DNA of 64,000 nt. It comes from Solen grandis. Its lineage: Eukaryota > Mollusca > Bivalvia > Adapedonta > Solenidae. The position numbers and the translations under genes were made by a program. The stretch covers positions 38,795,897 to 38,859,896 of the forward strand of contig CM037781.1 of assembly GCA_021229015.1 (NCBI GenBank), written 5' to 3'. Shown in pieces: positions 24,301 to 31,490 of the stretch; the first letter of the stretch is position 1; the number at the start of each line of letters is the position of its first letter. The notes under the pieces are model-generated. The model did not search any database. It worked only from the letters and a program-made list of their open reading frames with translations, and was not told where the DNA came from.

Positions 24301-24575
24301 CCAACTTGTCACTCGTCATTAGATGTTACTCTATTTATGTACTTCATCAAACATGGAAAGGAATTAATATAAGTTTATTTCAAACTTGTTTTCCAATCCA
24401 TAAGTAATACAATCTATTATATCATGTATTATATATGCATCTATTGTAATAAATAAAGTTTAAACTAACTCTAAAGAATTTCTACAAATAATTGTGATAA
24501 TAATTTACCTTGGGCTTGGATGGATACCACTAGCAGCCATGCCAGTGTGGCTGTTAATAACCGATATCTCTGCAT
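142..24575 (-). CDS. Secreted mosaic protein: signal peptide, three WAP-like/pacifastin-like pairs, a fourth pacifastin-like module, C-terminal Cys-rich domain (partial)
   Basis: Gene model joining twelve minus-strand exons: 24575-24509, 13991-13854, 13301-13182, 12068-11925, 11617-11498, 10414-10271, 9963-9844, 6751-6632, 2606-2510, 1884-1748, 1112-1025 and 366-142. Every junction has GT-AG ends and compatible phase. The module exons are all phase 1-1, typical of shuffled extracellular domains. The product has at least 506 residues and continues past the left edge. Residues 1-22 form a signal peptide; WAP-like modules lie at about 23-68, 109-156 and 197-244; pacifastin-like modules at 69-108, 157-196, 245-284 and 285-324; a Cys-rich domain starts at 325. 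Both module types are known from small protease inhibitors, so a secreted inhibitor (defence, mucus or shell matrix) is the inference; no reactive site was confirmed. That the left exons belong to this gene is inferred from strand and phase. A transcript could split the model in two. Confidence 0.62.
367..1024 (-). other. Intron between exons 11 and 12
   Basis: AT-rich sequence with no further exon, repeat or element that I can support. Confidence 0.5.
1025..1112 (-). CDS. Exon 11: unrecognised Cys-rich domain, continued
   Basis: An 88-base exon, phase 1 to 2, acceptor attgcag and strong donor gtaagt. It encodes KLDRVVAAGECMANFAEVAM and then SGSVLATC, with two cysteines. The two trailing bases are completed by the first base of the exon at 366 to give Thr. 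Confidence 0.6.
1328..1367. repeat. Short direct duplication in intron 10
   Basis: The sequence atagtgagtaacagcttacc occurs twice in immediate succession. The rest of this intron (1113-1747) holds nothing else recognisable. Confidence 0.8.
1748..1884 (-). CDS. Exon 10: unrecognised Cys-rich domain, continued
   Basis: A 137-base exon, phase 2 to 1, acceptor gttgcag. It encodes VKERIEACSKRGLSTCSDRL followed by a hydrophobic helix-like stretch and SSIVCTF. The donor chosen (gtcagt at 1747) is the one that keeps frame with the exon at 1112. A second in-phase donor further on (gtcaat) would add about eight codons. The reading frame itself stays open to about 1581, so the 3' end is the least certain part. 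Confidence 0.55.
2510..2606 (-). CDS. Exon 9: start of unrecognised Cys-rich domain
   Basis: A 97-base exon, phase 1 to 2, acceptor tttccag and donor gtattg. It encodes QCSMEDFKLCFKEQFETTFY and a short tail ending in a Trp-Met-Cys triplet. It has three cysteines and an amphipathic, helix-like pattern unlike the compact upstream modules. The split Arg codon continues into the exon at 1884. No family was recognised; nematode DUF19-type extracellular domains are only a loose comparison. Confidence 0.6.
3080..3640. repeat. Relic of a dispersed gene-desert repeat
   Basis: The stretch 3370-3640 contains phrases typical of the large composite repeats seen at 40864-41870 and 61418-63976: 'ttgcccctttcaagggccat', 'ggttcaatcggat' and an end reading aaaagctcatgat ... 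ggccaggtgagctaaaa. The open frame at 3437-3655 lies inside it and is not treated as a gene. Confidence 0.45.
4461..4770 (-). mobile_element. SINE type A, 5'-truncated and interrupted
   Basis: On the minus strand this carries the type A SINE body and tail: ggtagaaccacc / acctgtaattagctgg / gcagcgac phrases, ending in the caacaacaac-like tail. The tRNA head is missing. The body is split by a 170-base inverted-repeat element at 4530-4699. Removing that element and one copy of TAATTA restores the usual agctaattacagg. Confidence 0.8.
4530..4699. mobile_element. MITE nested in a SINE
   Basis: A 170-base element flanked by the 6-base duplication TAATTA (4524-4529 and 4700-4705). The ends are imperfect inverted repeats: ACTTCACGCCAAAAC at the left and the complement of ACATGACGCCAAAAC at the right. 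A second inverted pair (acgccccgaatg / catttcggggcg) lies just inside. There is no coding capacity. Because the host SINE has an intact consensus elsewhere in the window, the borders are well fixed. Confidence 0.75.
5935..6110 (+). mobile_element. SINE type B, 3' part
   Basis: The body reads ggactggttggcccagtgtc, atgtgactgggtgtggtatc and ccacatgtctac, and ends with an aggacattaaccca tail. The same phrases recur at 22390-22540, 59300-59586 and, rearranged, at 45600-46110. No tRNA head is visible in this copy. Confidence 0.75.
6240..6560 (+). repeat. Dispersed repeat, copy 1 (second copy at 23440-23680)
   Basis: This segment and 23440-23680 share long matching stretches (atgatgttgaaaatgt, aaatcgttattttcagtta, aaactattttcttgg, gtcatatgataaaaagaatc). 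It differs by an extra 74 bases (6458-6531), which start AATTGT, end ACAATT and are flanked by CATG on both sides. Confidence 0.7.
6632..6751 (-). CDS. Exon 8: divergent pacifastin-like module P0
   Basis: A 120-base exon, phase 1-1, acceptor ctgcag and donor gtaggg. It encodes ITCEHENETYREGDTF, then MAVDGCNRCVCQDGNVTC and a final SQRDC. The cysteine spacing matches the other three copies, but the sequence is clearly older. The split codon at its end (G plus AT) gives Asp and leads into the exon at 2606. No WAP-like partner was seen between this exon and 9844. Confidence 0.75.
6752..9843 (-). other. Intron between exons 7 and 8
   Basis: About 3.1 kb with no exon recognised. A diverged type A SINE fragment lies at about 8997-9075 on the minus strand (agcgacgtcc, ggaagaccccg). 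The open frames at 8513-8850 show no family features. Confidence 0.5.
9844..9963 (-). CDS. Exon 7: pacifastin-like module P1
   Basis: A 120-base exon, phase 1-1, acceptor atacag and donor gtaaga. It encodes the six-Cys module with NDGETFPAGDGCNECSC and ends CTHNDC. Its last half differs from P2 and P3 at several bases, while its first half equals P2. The split Gly codon at its end joins to the exon at 6751, so two pacifastin-like modules are adjacent here with no WAP-like module between them. Confidence 0.8.
10271..10414 (-). CDS. Exon 6: WAP-like module W1
   Basis: A 144-base exon, phase 1-1, acceptor tttacag and donor gtaagt. It has the same eight-Cys WAP-like pattern (NVCPADATCDEDMC start, AVCCPVTDSCGIC end). 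It differs from the 12068-11925 copy by one replacement (Asp for Asn in STDADC). Confidence 0.8.
11498..11617 (-). CDS. Exon 5: pacifastin-like module P2 (chimaeric copy)
   Basis: A 120-base exon, phase 1-1, acceptor atacag and donor gtaaga, with six cysteines in pacifastin spacing including DGCNECNCANGEVSC. Its N-terminal half is identical to the exon at 9963-9844. Its C-terminal half, and the intron after it, are identical to the exon at 13301-13182. The switch lies within bases 11575-11588, so the exon looks like the direct product of an unequal crossover. Confidence 0.82.
11925..12068 (-). CDS. Exon 4: WAP-like module W2
   Basis: A 144-base exon, phase 1-1, acceptor tttacag and donor gtaagt. 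It has the same eight-cysteine pattern as the exon at 13991-13854 and carries STNADC in the middle. It is nearly base-identical to the exon at 10414-10271 (which has STDADC), and the introns on both sides are also nearly identical to that copy. It is therefore a product of the recent 1.66-kb tandem duplication. Confidence 0.8.
13182..13301 (-). CDS. Exon 3: pacifastin-like module P3
   Basis: A 120-base exon, phase 1-1, acceptor acacag and donor gtaaga. It encodes about 40 residues with six cysteines: C, then a run containing TYNDGDTFPAGDG, then C-N-E-C-N-C, a short loop, C-T-x3-C. This matches the pacifastin light-chain signature (C-x(n)-C-N-x-C-x-C-x2-3-G-x3-6-C-T-x3-C) and also resembles a single short VWC domain. 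The last codon is split and completed by the following WAP-like exon as Asp. Confidence 0.8.
13854..13991 (-). CDS. Exon 2: WAP-like module W3
   Basis: A 138-base exon, phase 1-1, between acceptor tttacag and donor gtgagt. It encodes eight cysteines spaced C-x5-C-x4-C-x5-C-x10-CC-x5-C-x2-C, with the central CC pair and eight-Cys count of WAP four-disulfide-core domains. The x10 loop before CC is longer than the x5 of classical WAP domains, so the label is 'WAP-like'. It is 6 bases shorter at its 3' end than its two sisters (12068-11925 and 10414-10271). Its coding bases are otherwise almost identical to theirs, while the surrounding intron has diverged strongly. Confidence 0.78.
15112..15175. 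repeat. 27-bp tandem repeat
   Basis: The phrase acaatgaaatgtataagttt plus ttattta occurs about two and a half times in a row. Confidence 0.8.
15312..15357. repeat. Microsatellite (CT)n(AT)n
   Basis: An uninterrupted CT run passes directly into a short AT run. Confidence 0.95.
16650..17020. repeat. 24-bp minisatellite
   Basis: About fifteen copies of a unit such as gaggaggatgaccatgccat gaaa. The unit length is divisible by three, so open frames arise on the minus strand (157 and 92 codons, rich in Met-Val-Trp-Ser or Leu-Phe-His). These frames are periodic products of the array, not genes. The array ends just before a dead RNase H segment. Confidence 0.9.
17065..17562 (+). pseudogene. RNase H domain relic of a non-LTR retrotransposon
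   Basis: The first frame reads NGSICTTNAIKDGGACIF, then NYKAEPEALMEAI and VVFFTDSQSVKQAL. After a +1 shift near 17340-17354 it continues QWIPAHCGIPGNETA. These are the order and motifs of the RNase H domain of Jockey/I-type LINEs: Glu in EPEAL, Asp in TDSQS, His in PAHCG. The usual first catalytic Asp (TDGS) appears here as Asn (NGS). The shift and this change mean it is non-functional. No reverse transcriptase part is attached. The open frames at 17209-17391 and 17343-17783 are pieces of this relic. Confidence 0.8.
18505..18860. repeat. Dispersed 'gagcataact' repeat, short copy
   Basis: It begins with a tccgtccgtctgtccg run, followed by two units carrying tctggagcataact and gtgcagtgcataagaatgat. 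The same unit structure makes up 62217-63380, so the two belong to one repeat family. Confidence 0.75.
21715..22375 (+). repeat. Dispersed repeat, copy 1 (inverted copy at 46125-47565)
   Basis: Read against the reverse complement of 46125-47565, the same phrases appear in the same order: caaacacatttaac, tatggtgttatttt-like text, caacttgtcat, atgctgtcagaaa, aaatgttttgtcca, gcgcttctatcga, caaggatacca, gttgagacaaaatt and tattgctcccttac. Both copies are followed by a type B SINE. This copy holds only a few atatgatgttca units where the other holds a long array. Confidence 0.8.
22390..22540 (+). mobile_element. SINE type B, 3' part
   Basis: Phrases gttccaggactagttggccc, atgtgactgggtgt, catgccacatgtctac and tgggacttaaaacc match the type B body and tail. 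The tRNA head is absent. Confidence 0.7.
22555..22714. mobile_element. Foldback MITE with 30-bp perfect terminal repeats
   Basis: The left end aaggtaaagtccctgtaatg plus gttccgctac (22556-22585) is the exact reverse complement of 22684-22713. The match continues about ten bases inward with three mismatches. The interior is about 80 bases, without coding capacity. No clean target-site duplication is visible. Confidence 0.8.
22790..23095. repeat. 34-bp minisatellite of the catcatata type
   Basis: Units such as atcatataatatcctcatat followed by aatactaaaatacc repeat about six times, with decayed units on both sides. A short stretch of the reverse complement motif lies at 44930-45010. Confidence 0.85.
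23440..23680 (+). repeat. Dispersed repeat, copy 2 (first copy at 6240-6560)
   Basis: See the copy at 6240-6560. Here the 74-base segment is absent. The junction reads gacatccatgtcag, which keeps an almost doubled CAT(G). Confidence 0.7.
23804..24032. mobile_element. Palindromic MITE, copy 1
   Basis: The ends are ACCCTTTCCCTCAT and its exact complement, with TTA on both outer sides. A 67-base hairpin (23843-23909) has 32-base arms, a 3-base loop (taa) and a GC-rich centre (gcctgcgagtaactcgcagg). Sister copies lie at 50767-51004 and 60641-60857. There is no coding capacity. Confidence 0.85.
24509..24575 (-). CDS. Exon 1: start codon and signal peptide
   Basis: The ATG at 24575-24573 opens 22 codons reading MQRYRLLTATLAWLLVVSIQ then AQ. 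This is a basic start, a hydrophobic core and small residues before a likely cleavage site, which is a classic signal peptide. The exon ends after one base of the next codon at a good donor (gtaaat). That phase 1 end fits the phase 1 start of the WAP-like exon at 13991. An intron of about 10.5 kb separates the two. No closer exon with matching phase was recognised, although one could be missed. Confidence 0.72.
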
Positions 24576-24656
24576 TTTTATCCGATTATTTAAATTCTCA
24601 TTATGGCTCCAGTTTTGTCAATTTCTGATAATCTTGAGTTCCAGGATTGCTGCTGG

Positions 24657-24663
24657 TATAATA
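24657..24663 (-). promoter_or_regulatory. Possible TATA-like box upstream of exon 1
   Basis: On the minus strand the heptamer TATTATA lies 82 to 88 bases before the ATG at 24575. That spacing would give a 5' UTR of about 50 bases. The region is AT-rich, so chance occurrence is likely. No initiator or other core element was confirmed. Confidence 0.25.
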
Positions 24664-25037
24664 CCGTGAAGCAGCAAGATTGATTTTCTACGGATGTTTG
24701 TCACAGCTGTAGAGTTCCTAGACACCGCCTGTTACCATGCAATCCACCCGGACAATACTGAGGTAGCTTTTGACGAAAGTTATTATAAATGAAGCGAACA
24801 CCTATACAAAATGTTGACGCCTATAGACTTGTTGTGTAGAGAGCATTCTACCCACTTGAAACTTAGTAGAGCAAGACCCGATTTGCAAATAATATACAGC
24901 CCATGATCACAAAAATACAAATGAGAAGAGATAAATATGAAACGTCATCCAATGAGCTATTTGATAATATTAATATTTAATTGTGTGACATAGCAAATTT
25001 AACTACGGAATAAACATTTGATGTACTTAAGCATGGG

Positions 25038-25137
25038 NNNNNNNNNNNNNNNNNNNNNNNNNNNNNNNNNNNNNNNNNNNNNNNNNNNNNNNNNNNNNNN
25101 NNNNNNNNNNNNNNNNNNNNNNNNNNNNNNNNNNNNN
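25038..25137. other. Assembly gap
   Basis: Exactly 100 N. This is a scaffold join of unknown true length, lying between exon 1 of the mosaic gene and the repeat-rich middle of the window. Confidence 1.
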
Positions 25138-25559
25138 TCTCTTTTAACTTTTTTTTAAACAAAATTTATGCTAGCAATGTTATTTATTCAAAACATAGCA
25201 ACGGACGTTTAAATAATGGATGTGAGCATGTGTGTATGCACCTATCACTTATAGACAGTTTATTTTTTTATATCCTATTCGTTATACACGTATTATTTTC
25301 TTATTTAACAAGTAAAATTCAGAGCATTCGTAGCAAAATTATTTCTGTAGAAAATCGAAGTTCGTAGTTGATATAATGCTTTAAGAGACGAAACGTAGTG
25401 ATTGTAAGTAAGGCCAGTCGTAGTTCTAAAAAGATAGAAGTCGTAGTGGGAATATTGCAATAAACAGACGAGTCGTAATCAGAAATGTTATACTACGACA
25501 AAAAATCGTAGTGTAGATGTAGTTATACTCGTAGTTGAATTTATGCTATAAAGACGATA

Positions 25560-25960
25560 GTCTTAATGGGTTCTGGAAATCTGAAAGGGGATTGTGCTAC
25601 AAAGACGATAGTCGTAATAGGTAAGGGAGATCTGAATGGGGATTGTGCTACAAAGACGATTGTCGTAATAGGTAAGGAAGATCTGAATGGGGATTGTGCT
25701 ACAAAGACGATAGTCGTAATAGGTAAGGGAGATCTGAATGGGAATTGTGCTACAAAGACGATAGTCGTAATATGTAAGGGAGATCTGAATGGGGATTGTG
25801 CTACAAAGACGATAGTCGTAATAGGTAAGGAAGATCTGAATGGGGAATGTGCTACAAAGACGATAGTCGTAATAGGTAAGGAAGATCTGAATGGGGAATG
25901 TGCTACAAAGACGATAGTCGTAATAGGTAAGGGAGATCTGAATGGGGATTGTGCTTTAGA
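25560..25960. repeat. 51-bp minisatellite with in-frame reading
   Basis: About eight copies of a unit containing gatctgaatggggattgtgc, acaaagacgatagtcgtaat and aggtaaggga. Each unit has a small inverted core, acga-tag-tcgt. Because 51 is divisible by three, a 167-codon plus-strand frame stays open (25566-26069), repeating GDLNGDCATKTIVVIGK. Decayed tcgta-rich text extends from about 25340 to 26290. There are no splice, signal or family features, so it is not called as a gene. Confidence 0.88.
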
Positions 25961-28020
25961 AACGACAGTCGTAGTGGGGGTAGTGTTATGGAGACGGAAG
26001 TCGCAGTGCTATAGAAATATTCGAATCAGTTGCAGTGAGAGTAGATATGGTTACAGTAATATTAAATAGATAATCGTAGTTTGCTTAGTACATTAGAAAC
26101 CGTGATCAGTAGAAAAGTGTAGTACTCAATAGAATAAGGGAGTGAGAAGAGTGCTAAACAGATATGTGGAGAAGGGAAGAGACGCTAAATGGAGAAAATT
26201 GGGGTTAGGAAAAATTTACGTAAATAGTCGTACGGTGAGAGGTAAGGTAAGGAGGGAGTAGTGTGAAATAGTCGTAGTAGGAGTACATCTATAAACAGAC
26301 ACTCTGGTTGGAAAGGTACGAATAACCCATGTACTGCCAATAGAGTTAAAAAAAAGTTACCTTTGTTGAAACGGACGGATAGCTTACAACCGAAGGAGTT
26401 TGTATCAATACTCTTTCATTATGTGCAATTACGTCTCGTTGTACGGTGTATGACATTCGATCTTAGACGGTTATATAAATCTGCAATTAGGCTTCAGAGA
26501 GTACATATCTGTATATTATATCCCTCAAATACGCAGTGAGTCTGTCAGAATTTTAAAAGACAATATACTAACTGTCTTTGTTAAATTTATCATAAGAAAC
26601 AACACATGTTTCCATAGTGATACCCTTCAGGAGCCCCGCCAATTTATATGTTAATTTACAGATTGTGAAAACCGATACATTGGTAACTTTATCAGCCTTC
26701 CATCTCCTTTCTACATAGCATCTACATTTCATAAACGTATCAACAATTATAAAATATTAAGCATAATGATTACATCAATAGCTCCCCACACACACTTATA
26801 TATATATATATAATTTTATATTGAATATATTTTCTTTTGATTTTCGCTTTTTAACAAAATGTGATACTTTTCCAACTGAGCAAGTTAATGCTTATTGATA
26901 CAATGTAACAGCAGGATCTCTGTATATATATACCGGTAGCAATAAACATAGTAATAAGCGGGAAGCTGGTCACAAGTTTTATTTAAAATGTTTTCATGAT
27001 TTTCACTTGCGCTGGATCCAATCTAAATGGCAAATTTTCATATACCAAAAATTAGTATGGGGTTTGACAGTATATGTATAATTCGATAAGTTTTGCCTTT
27101 TGTCACTAATTAGGATAAATTCATAGGATAAACGCCAGAATATAGCTCCTTTATTCAATGTAATTTGGTTCTTTTTTTTCTTTTTTTTTCAGAGAGAAAT
27201 AAGTCCTGTAAGTTAATGCTCCCTTTGATACAATGTTTACCAATATTCAACATCAAGGTATGACAGCTTTATTCAGTTCAGTATGTACTCTGTCAAAATG
27301 GCTTGGTCCTGACCCCGATATTCACGGACAGTAAAAAGAGAGTTTGTCGGGTATTTGCTCAGTCTATTGACAGCAAACATACCCAAATGCTAGCCGGTCG
27401 AGTGCAATTCAATACGTGATGTACTTGTATAACCACATTTATTCATAATTAGGGATATTTAAATTCATATACACACATACCGCACTCGCGAATGTCATTT
27501 ATATTGAAATTAGTTAATTTTCGGTAGCACCCCTCTCGCTCTCTATCTCTCAGACAATGTTTGTGCAAAGCCGACAACCTGGTACTTAGGTATTGGCGGT
27601 GAGTTGTATTCCATGTTCCACTGGTAGAAGATCATGCAATCATTCGGAAAGTGTCTTTGAACATTTTTACTTTTACCCCAACCCACCCCAGGACCTGACC
27701 CACTTTCGCCTATCTTTGAAACATATTGTCTAGACTGTAATCTCTTGATGTAAAAGATAACAAGGCCGTCGTCAGAGTTGTTGAAATCATCAGATCGAAA
27801 AAATATTAACTGAGCTCAATCCAAAATATAAAGTCATTCTCCACTTCTTTTATGATCTCTTTAATTTTATTTTGATGTTTTAAGATTGAAGTTATTATCA
27901 TTAAGAACTGGTTGATCAGGGTTTTCTCTGCTCATTCAATACTAAGCTCAGATTTTGCACAGGCAAAATTAATTCTGCTGTTTCATATTTTTTTCTGTTT
28001 GCATTATTATTATTCGTTAT

Positions 28021-28226
28021 GTTAGTCCCATAAACCGAGTGGTTAAAGCGGGAGGATATGGGTTCGATCTCCAGCCGTAATATACCAACGTGTGGCTGAA
28101 ACAGTACAGTACCGGTACATCTTCCGAGAGTGTGGCGCACATACATAATGGAAGTTCTATGAGGTAGCCTGTAGAAACACGTCCCACAATTATTGAAATA
28201 TTGTCGGTGGGACATTAAACCAAACT
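28021..28226 (+). mobile_element. tRNA-derived SINE with head
   Basis: An A-box-like ataaaccgagtggttaaagc and a B-box gggttcgatct stand at the usual spacing. A body and the tail tcggtgggacattaaacc follow, as in type B. It is a decayed near-complete copy. Confidence 0.7.
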
Positions 28227-28787
28227 ATGCAAACGATCTATGTGTTATCAAAACGTCGCGAAATTTGATATTATGATTGTTTTTTAGGAGTTAATATTTA
28301 TGTTTTCATCATAGATATACACAAGAGACGAATGTGAGGTCACTGAGGTCAGAGTCAATCAGGATTTACAGGAAACCTACATATTTTGTCTTTCACAAAT
28401 ATTTTCTTTATTTCAACTGAATGCGACACAAAATATGAAAATAAAGATCAGTATAAACATAAAATATAATGAGCCGTTCACAAATGTGTCTTTATAATGT
28501 AAGACATCTTCTTGTTGACATGTGGTAATTCAATAGTTTAATCTATTTGTCTGCTCACACAAATTATACTGTCACCGATGGTAAACCCATAAGTATTTAC
28601 TAACTCATACCCCATTTTACTTCGTTTGTTTGATTAAGGTCTCATCCGACAGTAGTTCGGTCGTTTAGAGTATTTTGTCTAAGTGCTGCCCCTGTTTGAT
28701 ATTACGCGAAAGACAAATGACATAGGGCCAGCCGGTCCAGAAACTACCATCAGGTATATGTACTGAGCGTCAAGCACAAGCGAGTGG

Positions 28788-29035
28788 GGCCGCCGTGGCC
28801 GAGCGGTACAAATCTCTCAGCCCCTCACCTCTGTGGGTTCGAATCCCAGTAGGGACTTCGGATTTTCATGTGAAGAAGCCTTCCATTTGTTTGCGGTATG
28901 TCGGTGGTTCTACCCGGGTGCCTCTGGATATTCGGGGTCTTCCTCCACCTGTAATTAGCTGGACGTCGCTATATGATTGAAATACTATCGCAGCGACGGT
29001 AAACCCCAATACAACATACAACAACAACAAGCACA
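28788..29035 (+). mobile_element. SINE type A, near full length
   Basis: The head reads ccgtggccgagcggta ... gtgggttcgaatccca, the A and B boxes of a tRNA with a long variable arm (Leu/Ser type). The body (ggtggttctacccgggtgcc, ggtcttcctccacctgtaat, tagctggacgtcgctatatg) and an acaacaacaac tail follow. It is the best reference copy in the window. The tRNA-like head is part of the SINE and is not called as a tRNA gene. Confidence 0.9.
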
Positions 29036-29049
29036 AGCGAGCTATTCCA

Positions 29050-29205
29050 GTAATATTCTATGTAATATTGGTATGTCGCGGCTGGGGGTCGAACCCATGA
29101 TCTCTTGGGTGTCCCGGCTTAGGATGGGGTATCATGTCATTTGTCTTCGGCGTTATATTGCAGTGTACCAGCACAACACATTTCTCAGGTCGACAATGAT
29201 CCCCA
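29050..29205. mobile_element. SINE relic, mixed
   Basis: A B-box complement (gggggtcgaacccatgatct) and a type B-like stretch (cggcgttatattgcagtgta, ccagcac) lie side by side right after the type A SINE. The structure is decayed and its orientation is unclear. Confidence 0.5.
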
Positions 29206-30801
29206 ACAAACGACTGAAACATATGCAGACTGAAGAGAAACCCCCTTAGTTCAAATTTCCAGCAACATCGTAACTGCCCATTATTCTTCTACGTTTGATA
29301 TATATCACTATACCAGCGACTTAGAAATAATGTGCGTGCGTGCGTGTATACATGCATGTTATAATGCACGTAATCCGCGTAGTATGGATCCTACGTGCAT
29401 AAATATTTGATTTTCTGAAATCTTAGGCATTAAACTATGTAAACAAATAAATTATTGGAAAAAAAAAACGAAGCTCTATTTCAAAATGAATACATGTTTA
29501 CATGGTAGACAAACTTTGAAGTAATGCATGAGACCCACCCATGCTCAATATATGCACGTGTAACTCATACTTTGGTTATTTTCTGATATCATATTAACAA
29601 CAGACTTTCTTATCCTTTCGAAGTTACAATTTAGAGCTTAAGCCTTCAGAAAATGCGATATTTACGTGTAATTAAGAACAATGTTTTGCAACAAAATGTG
29701 TGATTTCCAGAAGCAAAGGTGCGATTTGAAAAAGATTTGAAATGTAGCCCATTACCTCATGAATATTCATGTATAAATCCCTGACTTGATGAATAGTAGG
29801 GATAGAGTAGAAATTGTTTATACCCTTGTTTATACCCTTGTTTGTAAAGATAATATACTGCTTTACCATTTTTCAAGGAACCAAACAAATGACAAAATGA
29901 CCATGGTCAAAATACTACAGACCTGCGTCTCAATTAAAAAAAAGGACGCATCATTGCAACGCACTTAAATTCAGTTGTTCATATATTTAGCACTTTTTCA
30001 TGTTTTCATGTTCCACACCTTAGAGTTATTGATATCATAGCTATCTCAGACAGTCGTTGATGTTCAAACAAAAAAAATGTCAATGGATATGTTGGTGCAT
30101 TTCTCACCCCTTTAGACCCTTCTTAGAATTGTTTGTTGCTGGATACCGCACCTTCAACTTTTCATTCTGTTTTTCGAAAATATACCCTTCACAACACTTT
30201 CTATAGGTAAAACCCGAGCTTATAAAAATGTTTTACTTTTTTAAATATTCATTCAGCTGAGATTCACAAGTTTTCATTTTTCCACGGTTAAGCTGATATC
30301 GCTGCCTTGGTTTTATGTGTATTATAGGGCTTATTTTACATTTACATAAATCCACATAAAACATGTTTGAAAAAAATATGATAGGCACAAGCCCGTCTGC
30401 CTTAAAAAAGTGAAGAGTCTTTGGTTTATTTGCTTTGTGAAGGTATGTCAATGGTGATCCATTTGCGTCATGCATATTCTTCAAACGGCGCTTCAGCTTT
30501 GTTTGATGAAAGAGGTAAATGAGGTACAAGTGCAGCCAGTGTGAAGGGAGCACGGTTCTGTGCAGGGCGTGGCCTTCATACGCCTACACAAGTGTCCTGG
30601 TACCCTGCAGTAGGGGGTCAGATCTAGGTGTTCTGCAGTGCAGTGCAATCTGAACATGCCATGGCTTCGTGATTGGAGTTAATTAATGTAATAAGACCCT
30701 TAAATACCGACACCTACTAATGACCAAAGTAAAGGTGTACTTTGTTGGGCGAATTTAATATTATGCACGTACATATATATGACTGTTCTGATTTACTGAT
30801 T

Positions 30802-31045
30802 GTTTTTTTTTTTTGATTTACCGTCGCTGCGACTGCATTTCAGTTATATAGCGACTTCCAGCTAATAACAGGTGGAGGAAGACCCCGAATGCATTGGGGC
30901 ATCTGGGTAGAACCACCGACGTACCAGCTGGAAGGCCTTCTAACATGAAAATCCGAATGACCCTGCCGGGACTCGAACCCACGAAATGAGGGGCTGAGTG
31001 AGAGTTAAAGTCAGCGACTTTACCCTCTCGGTCACGGAGGCCCCC
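30802..31045 (-). mobile_element. SINE type A, near full length
   Basis: The complement of the whole type A structure. The tail complement and gcgacttccagctaat lie at the low end. The head lies at the high end, with gggactcgaacccacg (B box) and ctctcggtcacggaggcc (A box). It ends with a T-rich run, the complement of a poly-A tail. Confidence 0.88.
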
Positions 31046-31237
31046 GATTGTTCTGAAAATATATATAAGAAATAATGTAATTGATACTGGATACCATTAA
31101 TTTTTATTTCTAAAAACCAGTAACAGACTGGAATCATGCTGTAACAAATTGTCTGTTACGTTAGAATCCAGTGAATAAAGGGAAGTTTGGGTATATACAT
31201 ACATCTTGCAAAACAAAAAATATTTGCCTACGATTTA

Positions 31238-31262
31238 TATACATACATACATACATACATAC
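31238..31262. repeat. (ATAC)n microsatellite
   Basis: Six uninterrupted atac units. Confidence 0.9.
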
Positions 31263-31380
31263 ACCGTCACCTGGTACGATGGAACCCTTCCAGACTTCTC
31301 GTATTCCGGTTGGTTACTTGGGTTTACCGTCCTACCGCCTGTATTTCAGTATTGTTGGACTGCCTCACTGTGGTAATAAA

Positions 31381-31490
31381 CTACCTGGATACCTCTGTGT
31401 ACTCGGGGTCTTCCTCCACCTGTAATTAGCTGGACGTCGCTATATGATTGAAATACTATCGCAGCGACGGTAAACCCCAATACAACAACA
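31381..31490 (+). mobile_element. SINE type A, 3' half
   Basis: Body and tail only (ggtcttcctccacctgtaat to accccaatacaacaac). It closely matches the copy at 28788. A more decayed front part may reach back to about 31262. Confidence 0.85.

Larger units (their letters stand above)
13992..24508 (-). other. First intron, about 10.5 kb, repeat-filled
   Basis: It contains a 27-bp repeat (15112-15175), a CT/AT microsatellite (15312-15357), the 24-bp array (16650-17020), a dead RNase H (17065-17562), a repeat relic (18505-18860), a mosaic of dispersed repeats (21715-23680) and a palindromic MITE (23804-24032). No extra exon of the mosaic gene was recognised. Confidence 0.5.

Noticed and set aside
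28788..28860. tRNA-Leu/Ser-like gene with good A and B boxes
   Set aside because: It continues directly into the SINE body and recurs with the same body elsewhere, so it is the head of a SINE.
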